A stretch of 34,727 nt of DNA from Butyricicoccus faecihominis (GTDB taxonomy: Bacteria > Bacillota > Clostridia > Oscillospirales > Butyricicoccaceae), in NCBI RefSeq assembly GCF_024462775.1, contig NZ_JANGCE010000035.1:1-34727 (forward strand), read 5' to 3'. The notes beneath the pieces are model-generated. The model ran no database searches and was not told the DNA's origin. It worked only from the letters and a program-made list of their open reading frames with translations. Made by a program: the position numbers and the translations under genes. How positions within the stretch are numbered: the first letter of the stretch is position 1; each line of letters opens with the position of its first letter. Of the stretch, positions 23,852-31,799 are shown in pieces.

Positions 23852-24008
23852 TTTTTTAAATTAGGAGTTAGGAGTTAATAATTAGTAATTAGGAATTAGT
23901 AGTTAGTAATTGCGGTACGCCGCTGCGCGGCGTGTTTTTTAATTCGCGCTCGCGCGCGTTTCCTTCAACTCCTAATTCCTAACTCCTAACTCCTAACTCC
24001 TAACTCCC
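23852..24008. repeat. Inverted heptamer-repeat arrays around GC-rich hairpins
   Basis: The left arm (23860-23911) is about seven tandem 7-mers of the form TTAGGAG, TTAGTAA or TTAGGAA. The right arm (23967-24007) is the same unit in reverse (CTCCTAA, CTCCTAA, TTCCTAA and so on), about five to six copies. Between them lie GC-rich palindromes around GCCGCTGCGCGGC and CGCGCTCGCGCGCG. The whole can fold as one long stem. It is not a CRISPR: units are 7 nt with no spacers. Nothing in 23834-24086 looks coding. Confidence 0.75.
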
Positions 24009-24086
24009 GCTTCCTGCCTTATTTCGTCCTTTTGCAATATGCCGCTATCCCCAAGTTGTGCATTTTGCTAAAGTTCAGAAAGAGGA

Positions 24087-24117
24087 TTGACAAATAAACA
24101 TTAATATATTAGTATAT
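24087..24117 (+). promoter_or_regulatory. Aminotransferase promoter with overlapping GntR operator candidate
   Basis: TTGACA (24087-24092), 17 bp and TAGTAT (24110-24115) form the promoter, with ATATATTAGTATAT (24104-24117) over the -10. Spacing and 19 contiguous bases are the same as at the SDR promoter. Confidence 0.8.
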
Positions 24118-24178
24118 GAATTGCAGAGAGGGTACTGGTATTGGAGAACATAAAGCTTACATAATGGAGGTAACGATA

Positions 24179-25594
24179 ATGGATAAAAAGCCCTATGAAA
24201 AACTGTTGGATCGGATCGAAAACGCAGAATGCGTTACGCCGGGTAATAAAGCGGGTCTGGTAGACTTCCTTACATATGAACATCCGGGCGACGTGCTTTT
24301 CACCAAATGGGATTACCCGCAGATCATTGAACGCGGCAAGGGCAACCGCATTTGGGATGTGGACGGCAAGGAGTATATCGACTGCATTTCGGGCATGTCC
24401 GCGATGAACCTCGGTCACTCCGACAAGCGCATTGCCGATGCGATGTACGACCAGTACATGAACAAGCTGGATTTCTGGTTTGACTTCCCAACGCCGGAGC
24501 GCCTGAAGCTGGTCAAGCGACTGACCGAGCTCACCCCGGGCGATTTTCCGAAGAGAGTGCGTTTGGCGCTGTCCGGCTCGGACGCGATCGAAAACGCCAT
24601 CCGTCTGGCCCGTTATGCGACAAAGCGGCAGCACATCATTTCCTTCTACGGCGCTTACCACGGCCAGAACACCGCGACCATGGGCCTGACCGGCTCGGGC
24701 CGTATGACCAGCTACTACAATCCCATGCCGTCGCAGGATAACTGCATCCATCAGTTCCCCTATCCGTATGCGTACCGCAATCCCTACGGCGACGGAGACG
24801 GCGTGGACTGCGCGCGGCAGTGCGTACAGGTAATCGACAATATGATGAGCACCGGCGTTACGCCGATGGGCGCGCCGGACGCGGGCATCTGCAACGTCGC
24901 CGCGCTGATCGTCGAGCCGTGCCAGAGCTCCGCGGGCTACATCGTGCCGCCCGAAGGATTCCTGCGCGAGCTGCGCAAACTGGCCGACAAGTACGGCTTC
25001 CTGCTCATCTTTGACGAGGTGCAGACCGGCATGGGCCGCACCGGCAAGATGTGGGCGTGCGAGCACGAGGGCGTTGCGCCCGATATTCTGGTATTCGGCA
25101 AGGCGCTGGGCTGCGGCATCCCGATGTCCGGCATCGTGGGCCGGGCGGACCTGTTTGAGGATATCGACGTAAGCTTCATCTGCTCCACCTACGCGGGCTA
25201 CTCCATGGGCTGTCGCGTCGCCAACACGGTGCTCGATATCATCGAGGAGGATCACCTGCTCGAGGTATGCACAAAGGCCGGCGAGCGCATCGTGAAAAAG
25301 GCTGACGAACTGATGGAAAAGCACCCGATCGTGGGCACATACGATGCCAAGGGCGTTTACTTTGGTTTGGAGCTTGTCCGCGACCGCGCGACCAAGGAAC
25401 CGGCAAAGGCCGAGGCGCACGAGCTGATCAACAACATGCGCGACGCGGGCCTGCTGGCTCAGCTGAACGGATACTACAATAACCGCATTTCCTTCATCCC
25501 GCCGATCAACATCACCGAGGCGCAGGTGGATGAGATCTTCGACATTTTGGAGGCCGAGATCGCCAAGATCGAAAAGAAATACGACATCAAGTAA
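24179..25594 (+). CDS. Class III (omega) aminotransferase, PLP-dependent
   Basis: The 471 residues start at ATG 24179 with TGGAGG 8 bp upstream. Fold-type I class III features are clear: LALSGSDAIENAIRLARYAT, then FYGAYHGQN, EPCQSSAGYIVPPEGFLREL, Asp279 in IFDEVQTGMGRTG and the PLP lysine about 308 in FGKALGCGIPMSG. The family acts on omega-amino groups (GABA, beta-alanine, taurine, amino sugars) or beta-amino acids. The nearby ald makes pyruvate the likely acceptor, as in taurine:pyruvate aminotransferase systems. The product would be an aldehyde for the SDR or the aldehyde dehydrogenase. The donor cannot be fixed from the sequence. Confidence 0.92.
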   Translation: MDKKPYEKLLDRIENAECVTPGNKAGLVDFLTYEHPGDVLFTKWDYPQIIERGKGNRIWDVDGKEYIDCISGMSAMNLGHSDKRIADAMYDQYMNKLDFWFDFPTPERLKLVKRLTELTPGDFPKRVRLALSGSDAIENAIRLARYATKRQHIISFYGAYHGQNTATMGLTGSGRMTSYYNPMPSQDNCIHQFPYPYAYRNPYGDGDGVDCARQCVQVIDNMMSTGVTPMGAPDAGICNVAALIVEPCQSSAGYIVPPEGFLRELRKLADKYGFLLIFDEVQTGMGRTGKMWACEHEGVAPDILVFGKALGCGIPMSGIVGRADLFEDIDVSFICSTYAGYSMGCRVANTVLDIIEEDHLLEVCTKAGERIVKKADELMEKHPIVGTYDAKGVYFGLELVRDRATKEPAKAEAHELINNMRDAGLLAQLNGYYNNRISFIPPINITEAQVDEIFDILEAEIAKIEKKYDIK

Positions 25595-25670
25595 GAATAA
25601 AAAAACAGCCTTTCTAAAAGAGACTTTCCGGCCGGTTCGCGATATGGTAGACTGTATATAGACCGGATGC

Positions 25671-25702
25671 CGTAGCCGCGCTGGAATCGTCCGGCGCGGC
25701 TA
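25671..25702. other. Inverted repeat between aminotransferase and HyuA-like gene
   Basis: GTAGCCGCG and CGCGGCTAC pair across a 14-nt loop. The 147-bp gap also holds a weak TATATA at 25655. There is no cobalamin riboswitch, so the downstream genes may be read from the aminotransferase promoter. Confidence 0.5.
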
Positions 25703-25741
25703 CGCGCGGCTGGAAGCGATCTATGAAAGGGGGCGCGGCCC

Positions 25742-27712
25742 ATGGCGGCGATACTGGGCATCGATACGGGCGGCACCTATACGGACGGCGTGCTGATCGA
25801 CCCGAAAACGCGCGCGGTCTGCGCCAAGGCAAAGGCGTTCACCACGCGGGAAAATCTGGCGAGCGGCATAGCCGCGTGTATGGAGCGGCTGCCGGAAGAG
25901 CTGTTGCGCGAAAGCGTGATGGTGTGCCTTTCTACCACGCTGGCGACCAACGCGGTCGTCGAGGGCAGGAGCGGCCGGGTCGGCGCGTTTCTGATGGGGC
26001 GGTCGTTCGACCGCCCGCTGCCCGCCGCCCGCGTCACGCGGCTGCGGGGCGAACTGGACATCAAGGGCCGCCAGCTGACCGCGCTGGATGAGGACGAAAT
26101 CCGGCGAAAGGCGCTTGAAATGCGGGGCGAGGTGGACGCGGCGGCCATTTCCGGCTTTGCCAGCGTGCGCGACCCGTCGCATGAAAACCGGGTGAAGGAG
26201 ATCGTGCGGCAAACGCTCGGCGTGCCCGTCGTATGCGCGCACGAACTGAGCCAGCAGCTTGGCTTTTATGACCGCACGGTGACCGCCGTGCTCAACGCGG
26301 GGCTGATTCCCGGCATCACCGAGCTGATAAGCGCGGTCGAGACCGTGCTGGATTCGTACGGACTGGCGGCTGCGCCCGTCATGATCGTCAAGGGCGACGG
26401 CAGCCTGATGCGGCGCGAATACGCGCTCGACCGGCCGATCGAGACCGTGCTATCCGGCCCGGCGGCCAGCATCGTCGGCGGGCGGTATCTGACAAACGAG
26501 GACGACGCGCTGGTGCTCGATATGGGCGGCACCACCACCGATATCGCGCATATCAAGGGCGGCCGCGCCTCGATCAGCGCGGCGGGGGCCGCGGTGGGCG
26601 GCTGGCGCACCCAGCTGCGCGCGGCGGATATCTATACCTACGGCGTGGGCGGCGACAGCCGTTTGGCGTTCGATCCGCAGGGCGGGCTGACCGTGGGCCC
26701 GCGGCGGGTGGTTCCGTTGTGCGTGGCCGGCGTGCACGCGCCTTGGCTCGCCGGAGAACTGCGGCAGAGCATGGGCCGCGCCATGACCGAGCTGGGCGAG
26801 GAGCAATATGCCGAATGCTACCGCCTGACCGGACGGATGGGCGAAAACCTGACGGCGAGCGAACAAACGCTGCTCGGGCTGCTTGCCGACGGGGCGCACA
26901 GCCTGTTCTGGTTGGCCGACCGGACCGGCTGCGACGCGGCGAAGCTGGGGCTGGAGCCGCTTGTGCGGCGCGGCCTGATCCAGCGCTGCGGCCTTACGCC
27001 GACCGATCTGCTGCATGCCGCCGGGCGGTTCAGCCGCTGGAACGCGGAAACCGCGTCCGCGGGCGCGGCGGTCATGGCCGCGCGCGCGGGCAAGGCCGAG
27101 GACGTGTTTTTGCAGCAGGCGATCGACACGGTCGAGCGCAGCGTGGGCATGGCCTGCCTGTGCACCGCGCTGGGTCTGACCGGCTGCGATGCGAACGCCG
27201 ATACGATCGCGGCGTATTTGTGGAACAGCGCGGTGAAAAACGCGCCGGACGATCTGCTCCGCCTGCGGCTATCGGTCGACCGGCCCGTGATCGCGCTGGG
27301 CGCGCCGGTGGCCGCGTGGCTGCCGGACGTTTGCGGGGCGCTGGGCGCCCGGCTGCTCATTCCCGAGCACGCCGAGGTCGCCAACGCGGTTGGCGCGGCG
27401 GTTGGCAATGTGTCGGTCGAGGTAACGGCGCTGATCCGGCCCGACCAGTATCACGAAAAGCTGGTCGTGCACGCGCCGTGGGGCGTCAAAGCGTTCGACA
27501 CGCTGGACGAGGCCGAACGGTTCGCCGCCTGCAAAGCCGCGCAATATGCGGCCGCGGAAGCCGAAGCGGCGGGCAGCACGGCGGTGGAGTTAACGCAAAC
27601 CGTGCGTCCGGTCTATGCCGAACGTCCGGGCACCACAGAAAAAAGCTTTGTAGAGATGCAGCTCCGGGTCGTGGCGGTCGGCGCGCCTGCATGGAACGAA
27701 AATAAGGTCTGA
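25742..27712 (+). CDS. Hydantoinase/oxoprolinase (HyuA) family ASKHA protein, without HyuB
   Basis: The 656 residues have Hydant_A_N (ILGIDTGGTYTDGVLIDPKT at 4-23, the ASKHA phosphate-1 loop) and Hydantoinase_A (LVLDMGGTTTDIAHIKGG near 260). Canonical HyuA works with a HyuB partner in ATP-dependent ring opening of hydantoins or oxoproline. No HyuB is present here. The gene lies two places before a B12-dependent mutase, and ASKHA proteins such as GlmL/MutL are linked to maintenance of B12 carbon-skeleton mutases. A reactivase role is therefore a serious alternative to ring hydrolysis. AAAGGGGG precedes the ATG. Its TGA abuts the next gene. Confidence 0.82.
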   Translation: MAAILGIDTGGTYTDGVLIDPKTRAVCAKAKAFTTRENLASGIAACMERLPEELLRESVMVCLSTTLATNAVVEGRSGRVGAFLMGRSFDRPLPAARVTRLRGELDIKGRQLTALDEDEIRRKALEMRGEVDAAAISGFASVRDPSHENRVKEIVRQTLGVPVVCAHELSQQLGFYDRTVTAVLNAGLIPGITELISAVETVLDSYGLAAAPVMIVKGDGSLMRREYALDRPIETVLSGPAASIVGGRYLTNEDDALVLDMGGTTTDIAHIKGGRASISAAGAAVGGWRTQLRAADIYTYGVGGDSRLAFDPQGGLTVGPRRVVPLCVAGVHAPWLAGELRQSMGRAMTELGEEQYAECYRLTGRMGENLTASEQTLLGLLADGAHSLFWLADRTGCDAAKLGLEPLVRRGLIQRCGLTPTDLLHAAGRFSRWNAETASAGAAVMAARAGKAEDVFLQQAIDTVERSVGMACLCTALGLTGCDANADTIAAYLWNSAVKNAPDDLLRLRLSVDRPVIALGAPVAAWLPDVCGALGARLLIPEHAEVANAVGAAVGNVSVEVTALIRPDQYHEKLVVHAPWGVKAFDTLDEAERFAACKAAQYAAAEAEAAGSTAVELTQTVRPVYAERPGTTEKSFVEMQLRVVAVGAPAWNENKV

Positions 27713-28513
27713 ATGAGGATGCAGCTTATGGAAAAACAGATAGCCTTTTGTAGCAGGGGACGCACGGTGCGCGGCGCGGCGCATGTGCCCGCGGGCGCGC
27801 ATGACGCGCCGGTCATCGTGATGTGCCACGGCTTTACGGGCAACATGTCCGAGCACGGCCTGTTTGAAGCGTTTGCCGAACAGGCCTGCGGCGCGGGTTT
27901 CTACGCGCTGCGGTTCGATTGCGTCGGCTCCGGCGAGAGCGACGGAGACTTTGCCGCGGATACCTACCTTGGCGGCTGGCGCGATGATATGCTGGCGGCG
28001 CTTGCGTTCGCGGCGGATCAGCCCGAGACCGACGCCGCCCGTATGGCGGTGATGGGGATCAGCATGGGCGCGGCGGCGGCCCTGCTCACCCTGCCGGACA
28101 GCCGTGTGCGCGCCGCCGTGGGCTGGGCGCCGGTGCTGTACCCGGCGGAGACCTTTTTAAAGATCATGGGTGAAGAAAAATGGCAAAAGCTCAAAAACGG
28201 AGAAACGATCCATCACGAGTACGCCGACAGCAGCTTTGACGCCGCGCCCCGGTTCGTACAGGACGCTGAAACCCTATCGGTGGAACGGGCCGTTTGCGAG
28301 AGCGGAAAGCCGGTGCTGCTGCGCCTTGGCACGGCGGACACGGTGGTAGACAGCGCCTTTGGGCCGCGGATCGCGTCGCACGGCCTGCCGTTTGTCACGG
28401 TGCAGACCGTGCCGGGCGAGGATCACGGCTTTGCCCACTGTAAACAGGAGAACTATGACGAAACGATCGCCTTTATCAGGCGGCGCCTGATGGAGAAAGG
28501 GGCGGAACGATGA
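27713..28513 (+). CDS. Alpha/beta hydrolase
   Basis: The 266 residues start directly after the HyuA-like stop (TGAATG); an ATG at 27728 with GAGG upstream may be the true start. An oxyanion-hole motif (CHGFTG, 38-43), nucleophile Ser117 in GISMGA, Asp209 in GTADT and His238 in GEDHGF give a complete triad. The layout resembles BAAT/acyl-esterase or dienelactone-hydrolase-like enzymes. No signal peptide is seen. It overlaps the mutase gene by 4 bp (ATGA), so it belongs to the pathway operon. It may cleave an ester, thioester or lactone intermediate; the substrate is unknown. Confidence 0.85.
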   Translation: MRMQLMEKQIAFCSRGRTVRGAAHVPAGAHDAPVIVMCHGFTGNMSEHGLFEAFAEQACGAGFYALRFDCVGSGESDGDFAADTYLGGWRDDMLAALAFAADQPETDAARMAVMGISMGAAAALLTLPDSRVRAAVGWAPVLYPAETFLKIMGEEKWQKLKNGETIHHEYADSSFDAAPRFVQDAETLSVERAVCESGKPVLLRLGTADTVVDSAFGPRIASHGLPFVTVQTVPGEDHGFAHCKQENYDETIAFIRRRLMEKGAER

Positions 28514-30273
28514 ACGAAGCGGCACTGGAATACATAAAAAGCCTAAAACCCGCGCCGCACGCGGACGGTAAAGCGCTGGTGCGCGAGGGGATGGCGCTGG
28601 GCAAAACGCTAACCTATGGGCGCAGCGGTTATCTGCGCACGCAGAGCAAGTACAAAAGCCACATGGAAATGAAAATGGATATGGCGCGGCAGGGCAAGAT
28701 TTACTGGAACATCCTGCTCGGTCTGGCCACGCTGGACGAACAGGTGGAAGCGATTCGCGAGATCTACCGGTTCACCGAGCGCACCGGCCTTACGGTCAAC
28801 TGCGTGCAGGCCATTCCCTCCGGTCTGGTGGCGCTGCCGCCGGAATACCGCGAGAACGCGCCGCAAACGACCAGCTTCGAGATGTACTCGCAGGAGGACT
28901 ACGACGTACAGGAGGGCGCGGCGCCCATCGACGTGACTTTTAACGATTACCACCTGTTTTCGCCGAACGCTTTGGAGAATACCATACGCGCGATTCAAGC
29001 GGGCTCGCCCCGTATCGGCGATATGACCCAATTTTTCTGGGGATACGCGGGCTTTGACGACGATGTGAAGCGTTTTTCCGACGTATGCCGGGCCATGGGC
29101 ATCATGGCCGCCAAGCGGGATGAGATGGTCGCGGCCGAAACCTATCTGGACGACGGCTATCCCGGTTATTTTCTGGATTGCGCCTCTTACGTGGGCTACG
29201 CGCTGCTTGAGCACTATATCTGCACCGCGCTGTGCGGCGCGCGGTACACCATCAGCTTCGGCGGCCTTTTGAGCGAGAACGATACGCGCTGCGCGGTCGC
29301 CATGGCGCTGAACGAACTGATGAGCACCGAGGAACAGACGGTGCTGACCTATCTGAACAGCTCGACCAATTTGCAATGGGATCATGATATCCACGGCAAC
29401 TACGGCATCAGCGTGCCGGAAATGCTCTTTGAAATGCTGGTGGAGAAGAAATATCACATGGGCCTCGGCATCAATCCGGTATCCATCACCGAAAAGCTGC
29501 GCGTGCCCACGCTGGAGGAGCTGTGCAATATTTTCGCGGCCGGTAAGCGCGCCGAGGAAAAGGCGGACGAATGGATGCCGTACTTCAACTTCGCGCCGCT
29601 TGAGCAAATGCGCGACGTGATGGTGCGCGAAGGCAAAAAGATGTTTGAAAACACGCTGGAAGGCCTGAAGGCCGCCGGTATTGATATCGAAGACCCTCTG
29701 GAAATGTTCCTGCTGCTGAAGAAGATGAACCCCATCCGCTTCGAGCAGATGTTCCATTCCTCCACCTACGGCACGGAAAGCCGGGAGATTCGCCCGTTCT
29801 ATCCGACCGTGCTGGGCCGCCAGACGGTGGAGATGAAGGAGGAAGTCACCTCCGCGCTGCGCGAGCAGGGCTTCGAGCAGCCGCTCACGGGTAAACGGGT
29901 CGTGGTCGCCTCGGGCGACGCGCACACCTATGGTCTGGTGCTGGTCGAAGGCGTTTTGACCGATATGGGCGCGACCGTGACCAACGGCGGCGTGGACATG
30001 GACCCGATCGATATGCTCGATCTGGCGGATGAGGAGGACACCCCGTTCATCGGCATCAGCTGCCACAACGGGCAGGCGCTCGACTACGCGCGGCAGCTCA
30101 CGCAGCTGGCAAAGGAGCGTGGCAAGGAATACTGGGTGTTCATGGGCGGCAAGCTCAACGCGATCCTGCCCGGCGACGCAGAACCGACCGAGATCGCCGG
30201 AATGCTGACCGAGCTGGGCATCCACGCGGAAAACAATATCGCGCAGACCGTGGCGCAGCTCGCGGCGCTGTAA
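28510..30273 (+). CDS. Adenosylcobalamin-dependent carbon-skeleton mutase, single-chain
   Basis: The 587 residues have a large N-terminal barrel (about 1-440) and a C-terminal B12-binding domain. The latter has DAHTYG at 470-475, with His472 as the lower cobalt ligand. It is followed at exactly 41 residues by Ser (SCH in place of SxL), and 26 residues later by GG. That is the textbook DxHxxG-SxL-GG spacing of base-off B12 mutases. Size and fusion suit glutamate-mutase (E+S) or 2-methyleneglutarate-mutase type enzymes. The barrel lacks a match I can assign to a named substrate, and there is no methylmalonyl-CoA mutase small subunit. AAAGGGG precedes the ATG. It sits between the hydrolase and the aldehyde dehydrogenase. 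Confidence 0.8.
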   Translation: MNEAALEYIKSLKPAPHADGKALVREGMALGKTLTYGRSGYLRTQSKYKSHMEMKMDMARQGKIYWNILLGLATLDEQVEAIREIYRFTERTGLTVNCVQAIPSGLVALPPEYRENAPQTTSFEMYSQEDYDVQEGAAPIDVTFNDYHLFSPNALENTIRAIQAGSPRIGDMTQFFWGYAGFDDDVKRFSDVCRAMGIMAAKRDEMVAAETYLDDGYPGYFLDCASYVGYALLEHYICTALCGARYTISFGGLLSENDTRCAVAMALNELMSTEEQTVLTYLNSSTNLQWDHDIHGNYGISVPEMLFEMLVEKKYHMGLGINPVSITEKLRVPTLEELCNIFAAGKRAEEKADEWMPYFNFAPLEQMRDVMVREGKKMFENTLEGLKAAGIDIEDPLEMFLLLKKMNPIRFEQMFHSSTYGTESREIRPFYPTVLGRQTVEMKEEVTSALREQGFEQPLTGKRVVVASGDAHTYGLVLVEGVLTDMGATVTNGGVDMDPIDMLDLADEEDTPFIGISCHNGQALDYARQLTQLAKERGKEYWVFMGGKLNAILPGDAEPTEIAGMLTELGIHAENNIAQTVAQLAAL

Positions 30274-30303
30274 ACCACCCGCTACACAAACAAGGAGGAC
30301 ACG

Positions 30304-31698
30304 ATGAGTAAATTTTTAGAAGTTTTTGATCCGATCAGCGGCGAACTCGTGGATAAGGCAGAGCTGGCCGGCAAGGAATGCGTGCGCGAGATCGTGAACG
30401 ACGCGTTGGCGGCGCAGACCGTGTGGGAGGATATGCCGCTTTATGCGCGCGGCGAGATTCTTTACCGTTTCGCCGACCTGCTGGAGCAGGACGCGGAGCG
30501 CATTTCCACGCTATCCGCCCGCGAAATGGCAAAGCCGATCGAGCAGGCGCGCGGCGAAACGCTGGACGGTGTCAAGCTGATCCGCGCGGCGGTCGAACGC
30601 GCCAAGCATCTGTACGGCGAGGTGCTGGCCGACAACGGACCCGGCTTTGAGCACGATCTGGTGTTCACCCGCCGCGAACCGCTGGGCGTGATCGCCTGCA
30701 TCATCCCCTTCAATTTCCCGATCGAGCTGACCTTCCAAAAGATCGCACCGGCGCTCATCATGGGCAACGCGGTGATCGTCAAGGCGCCCTCGTCCAATCC
30801 GCTGGCCGTGCTGGCCCTGCAGGAGCTGGCCGACAAGGCGGGCATCCCGGCGGGCGTGGCAACCTTCCTTGTCTGCGAGCGCGACGCGATGACCGAGTGC
30901 GTCATCCATGACGAGCGGGTGGCCGCCGTCAGCATGACGGGTTCGACGGGCGCGGGCAAGCAGTTGACGCGCGAGGGCGCGGACACGCTCAAGCGCATGT
31001 TCTTGGAGCTGGGCGGCAACGACGCGATGCTGATCTTCGAGGACGCCGATCTGGACCGCGCGCTGGACGAAATGGTGAACAGCCGGATGGAGAACAACGG
31101 TCAGGTGTGCTGCTCGACCAAGCGTTTTCTGGTGCAGAAGAGCATTTACGACACGGTCGCCAAGCGGCTGATCGAGCGCTTGCAGGCGCTGCCGCGCGGT
31201 TCGGCGCTGGATGAGCAGGCGGTTGTGACCGCGCTGGTCAGTGAAAAAGCGGCCAAAGAGGTGGAAAGCCAGATCGCGCGCACGGTAGAGCAGGGCGCGG
31301 TGCTTGCCTGCGGCGGCAAGCGCGAGGGCGCGCGTATCGAGCCCGCCGTGCTGCTCGGTGTGACCCGCGATATGGATATTGCCTCCAACATGGAGGTGTT
31401 CGGCCCGGTGTTCCCGCTCATTCCGTTTGATACGGAGGAGCAAGCGGTCGAGATCGCCAACCATTCGGTATACGGTCTGTCCTCCGGCCTGATGACGGCG
31501 GATATGCAGCGCGCGTTCCGCGTCGGGCGCAAGCTCAAGGCGGGCGCGGCCGTGGTAAACGGCAGCGGCGGCTACCGTCACCTCGACCAGCCGTTCGGCG
31601 GCTACAAGCAGTCTGGCATTGGCCGCGAGGGCGTGAGCATCTCGCTGGAAGAATTCAGCTATATCAAGGTTTACGCCATGAAGGGCGCGTTTTCATAA
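30304..31698 (+). CDS. NAD(P)-dependent aldehyde dehydrogenase
   Basis: The 464 residues have the complete ALDH fold: IPFNFPIELTFQKIAPALIM, cofactor Lys in VIVKAPSSNP, general-base Glu ~235 in LELGGND, and nucleophilic Cys ~269 in NNGQVCCSTKR. A C-terminal PFGGYKQSGIGREG closes it. It is closest in style to succinate-semialdehyde or lactaldehyde dehydrogenases and lacks features of CoA-acylating enzymes. It has a perfect ribosome site (AAGGAGG). It probably oxidises the aldehyde produced by the aminotransferase or after the mutase. It is the last gene before a strong hairpin. Confidence 0.93.
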   Translation: MSKFLEVFDPISGELVDKAELAGKECVREIVNDALAAQTVWEDMPLYARGEILYRFADLLEQDAERISTLSAREMAKPIEQARGETLDGVKLIRAAVERAKHLYGEVLADNGPGFEHDLVFTRREPLGVIACIIPFNFPIELTFQKIAPALIMGNAVIVKAPSSNPLAVLALQELADKAGIPAGVATFLVCERDAMTECVIHDERVAAVSMTGSTGAGKQLTREGADTLKRMFLELGGNDAMLIFEDADLDRALDEMVNSRMENNGQVCCSTKRFLVQKSIYDTVAKRLIERLQALPRGSALDEQAVVTALVSEKAAKEVESQIARTVEQGAVLACGGKREGARIEPAVLLGVTRDMDIASNMEVFGPVFPLIPFDTEEQAVEIANHSVYGLSSGLMTADMQRAFRVGRKLKAGAAVVNGSGGYRHLDQPFGGYKQSGIGREGVSISLEEFSYIKVYAMKGAFS

Positions 31699-31705
31699 GC
31701 CCTGC

Positions 31706-31737
31706 TTTTCCCCGCCCCGGTGACCGGGGCGGGGAAA
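31706..31737. other. Stable hairpin between aldehyde dehydrogenase and symporter genes
   Basis: TTTTCCCCGCCCCGG pairs with CCGGGGCGGGGAAAA around a TGA loop (15 bp). The plus-strand transcript has A residues after it, not U, so it is more likely an mRNA-stability or attenuating structure than a strict terminator. Confidence 0.55.
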
Positions 31738-31752
31738 AAACGAAAGGATATT

Positions 31753-31766
31753 ATATACTAGTATAT
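31753..31766. promoter_or_regulatory. Third GntR operator candidate, before the GPH symporter
   Basis: ATATACTAGTATAT is a perfect 14-bp palindrome that differs by one base from the sites at 23024 and 24104. It again contains TAGTAT in -10 position, but no TTGACA lies 17 bp upstream, so the promoter is weaker or depends on read-through. Confidence 0.7.
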
Positions 31767-31799
31767 TTCAGACGCTAAAAAACGTAGGAGGGGTCTTAT

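Noticed and set aside
23852-24008. CRISPR array
   Set aside because: Units are 7 nt, contiguous and inverted about a centre, with no spacers and no cas genes.
25595-25741. Cobalamin riboswitch ahead of the HyuA-mutase operon
   Set aside because: The gap is only 147 bp and holds a simple hairpin. No B12-box-like sequence or multi-branch fold is visible.
28609-30225. Long open frame (538 codons) opposite the B12 mutase
   Set aside because: It is a low-complexity His/Arg/Ala-rich translation typical of an antisense shadow. The plus strand has exact B12-binding motif spacing and a proper ribosome site.
31706-31737. Rho-independent terminator after the aldehyde dehydrogenase
   Set aside because: The hairpin is strong, but on the coding strand it is followed by A residues rather than a U-run.
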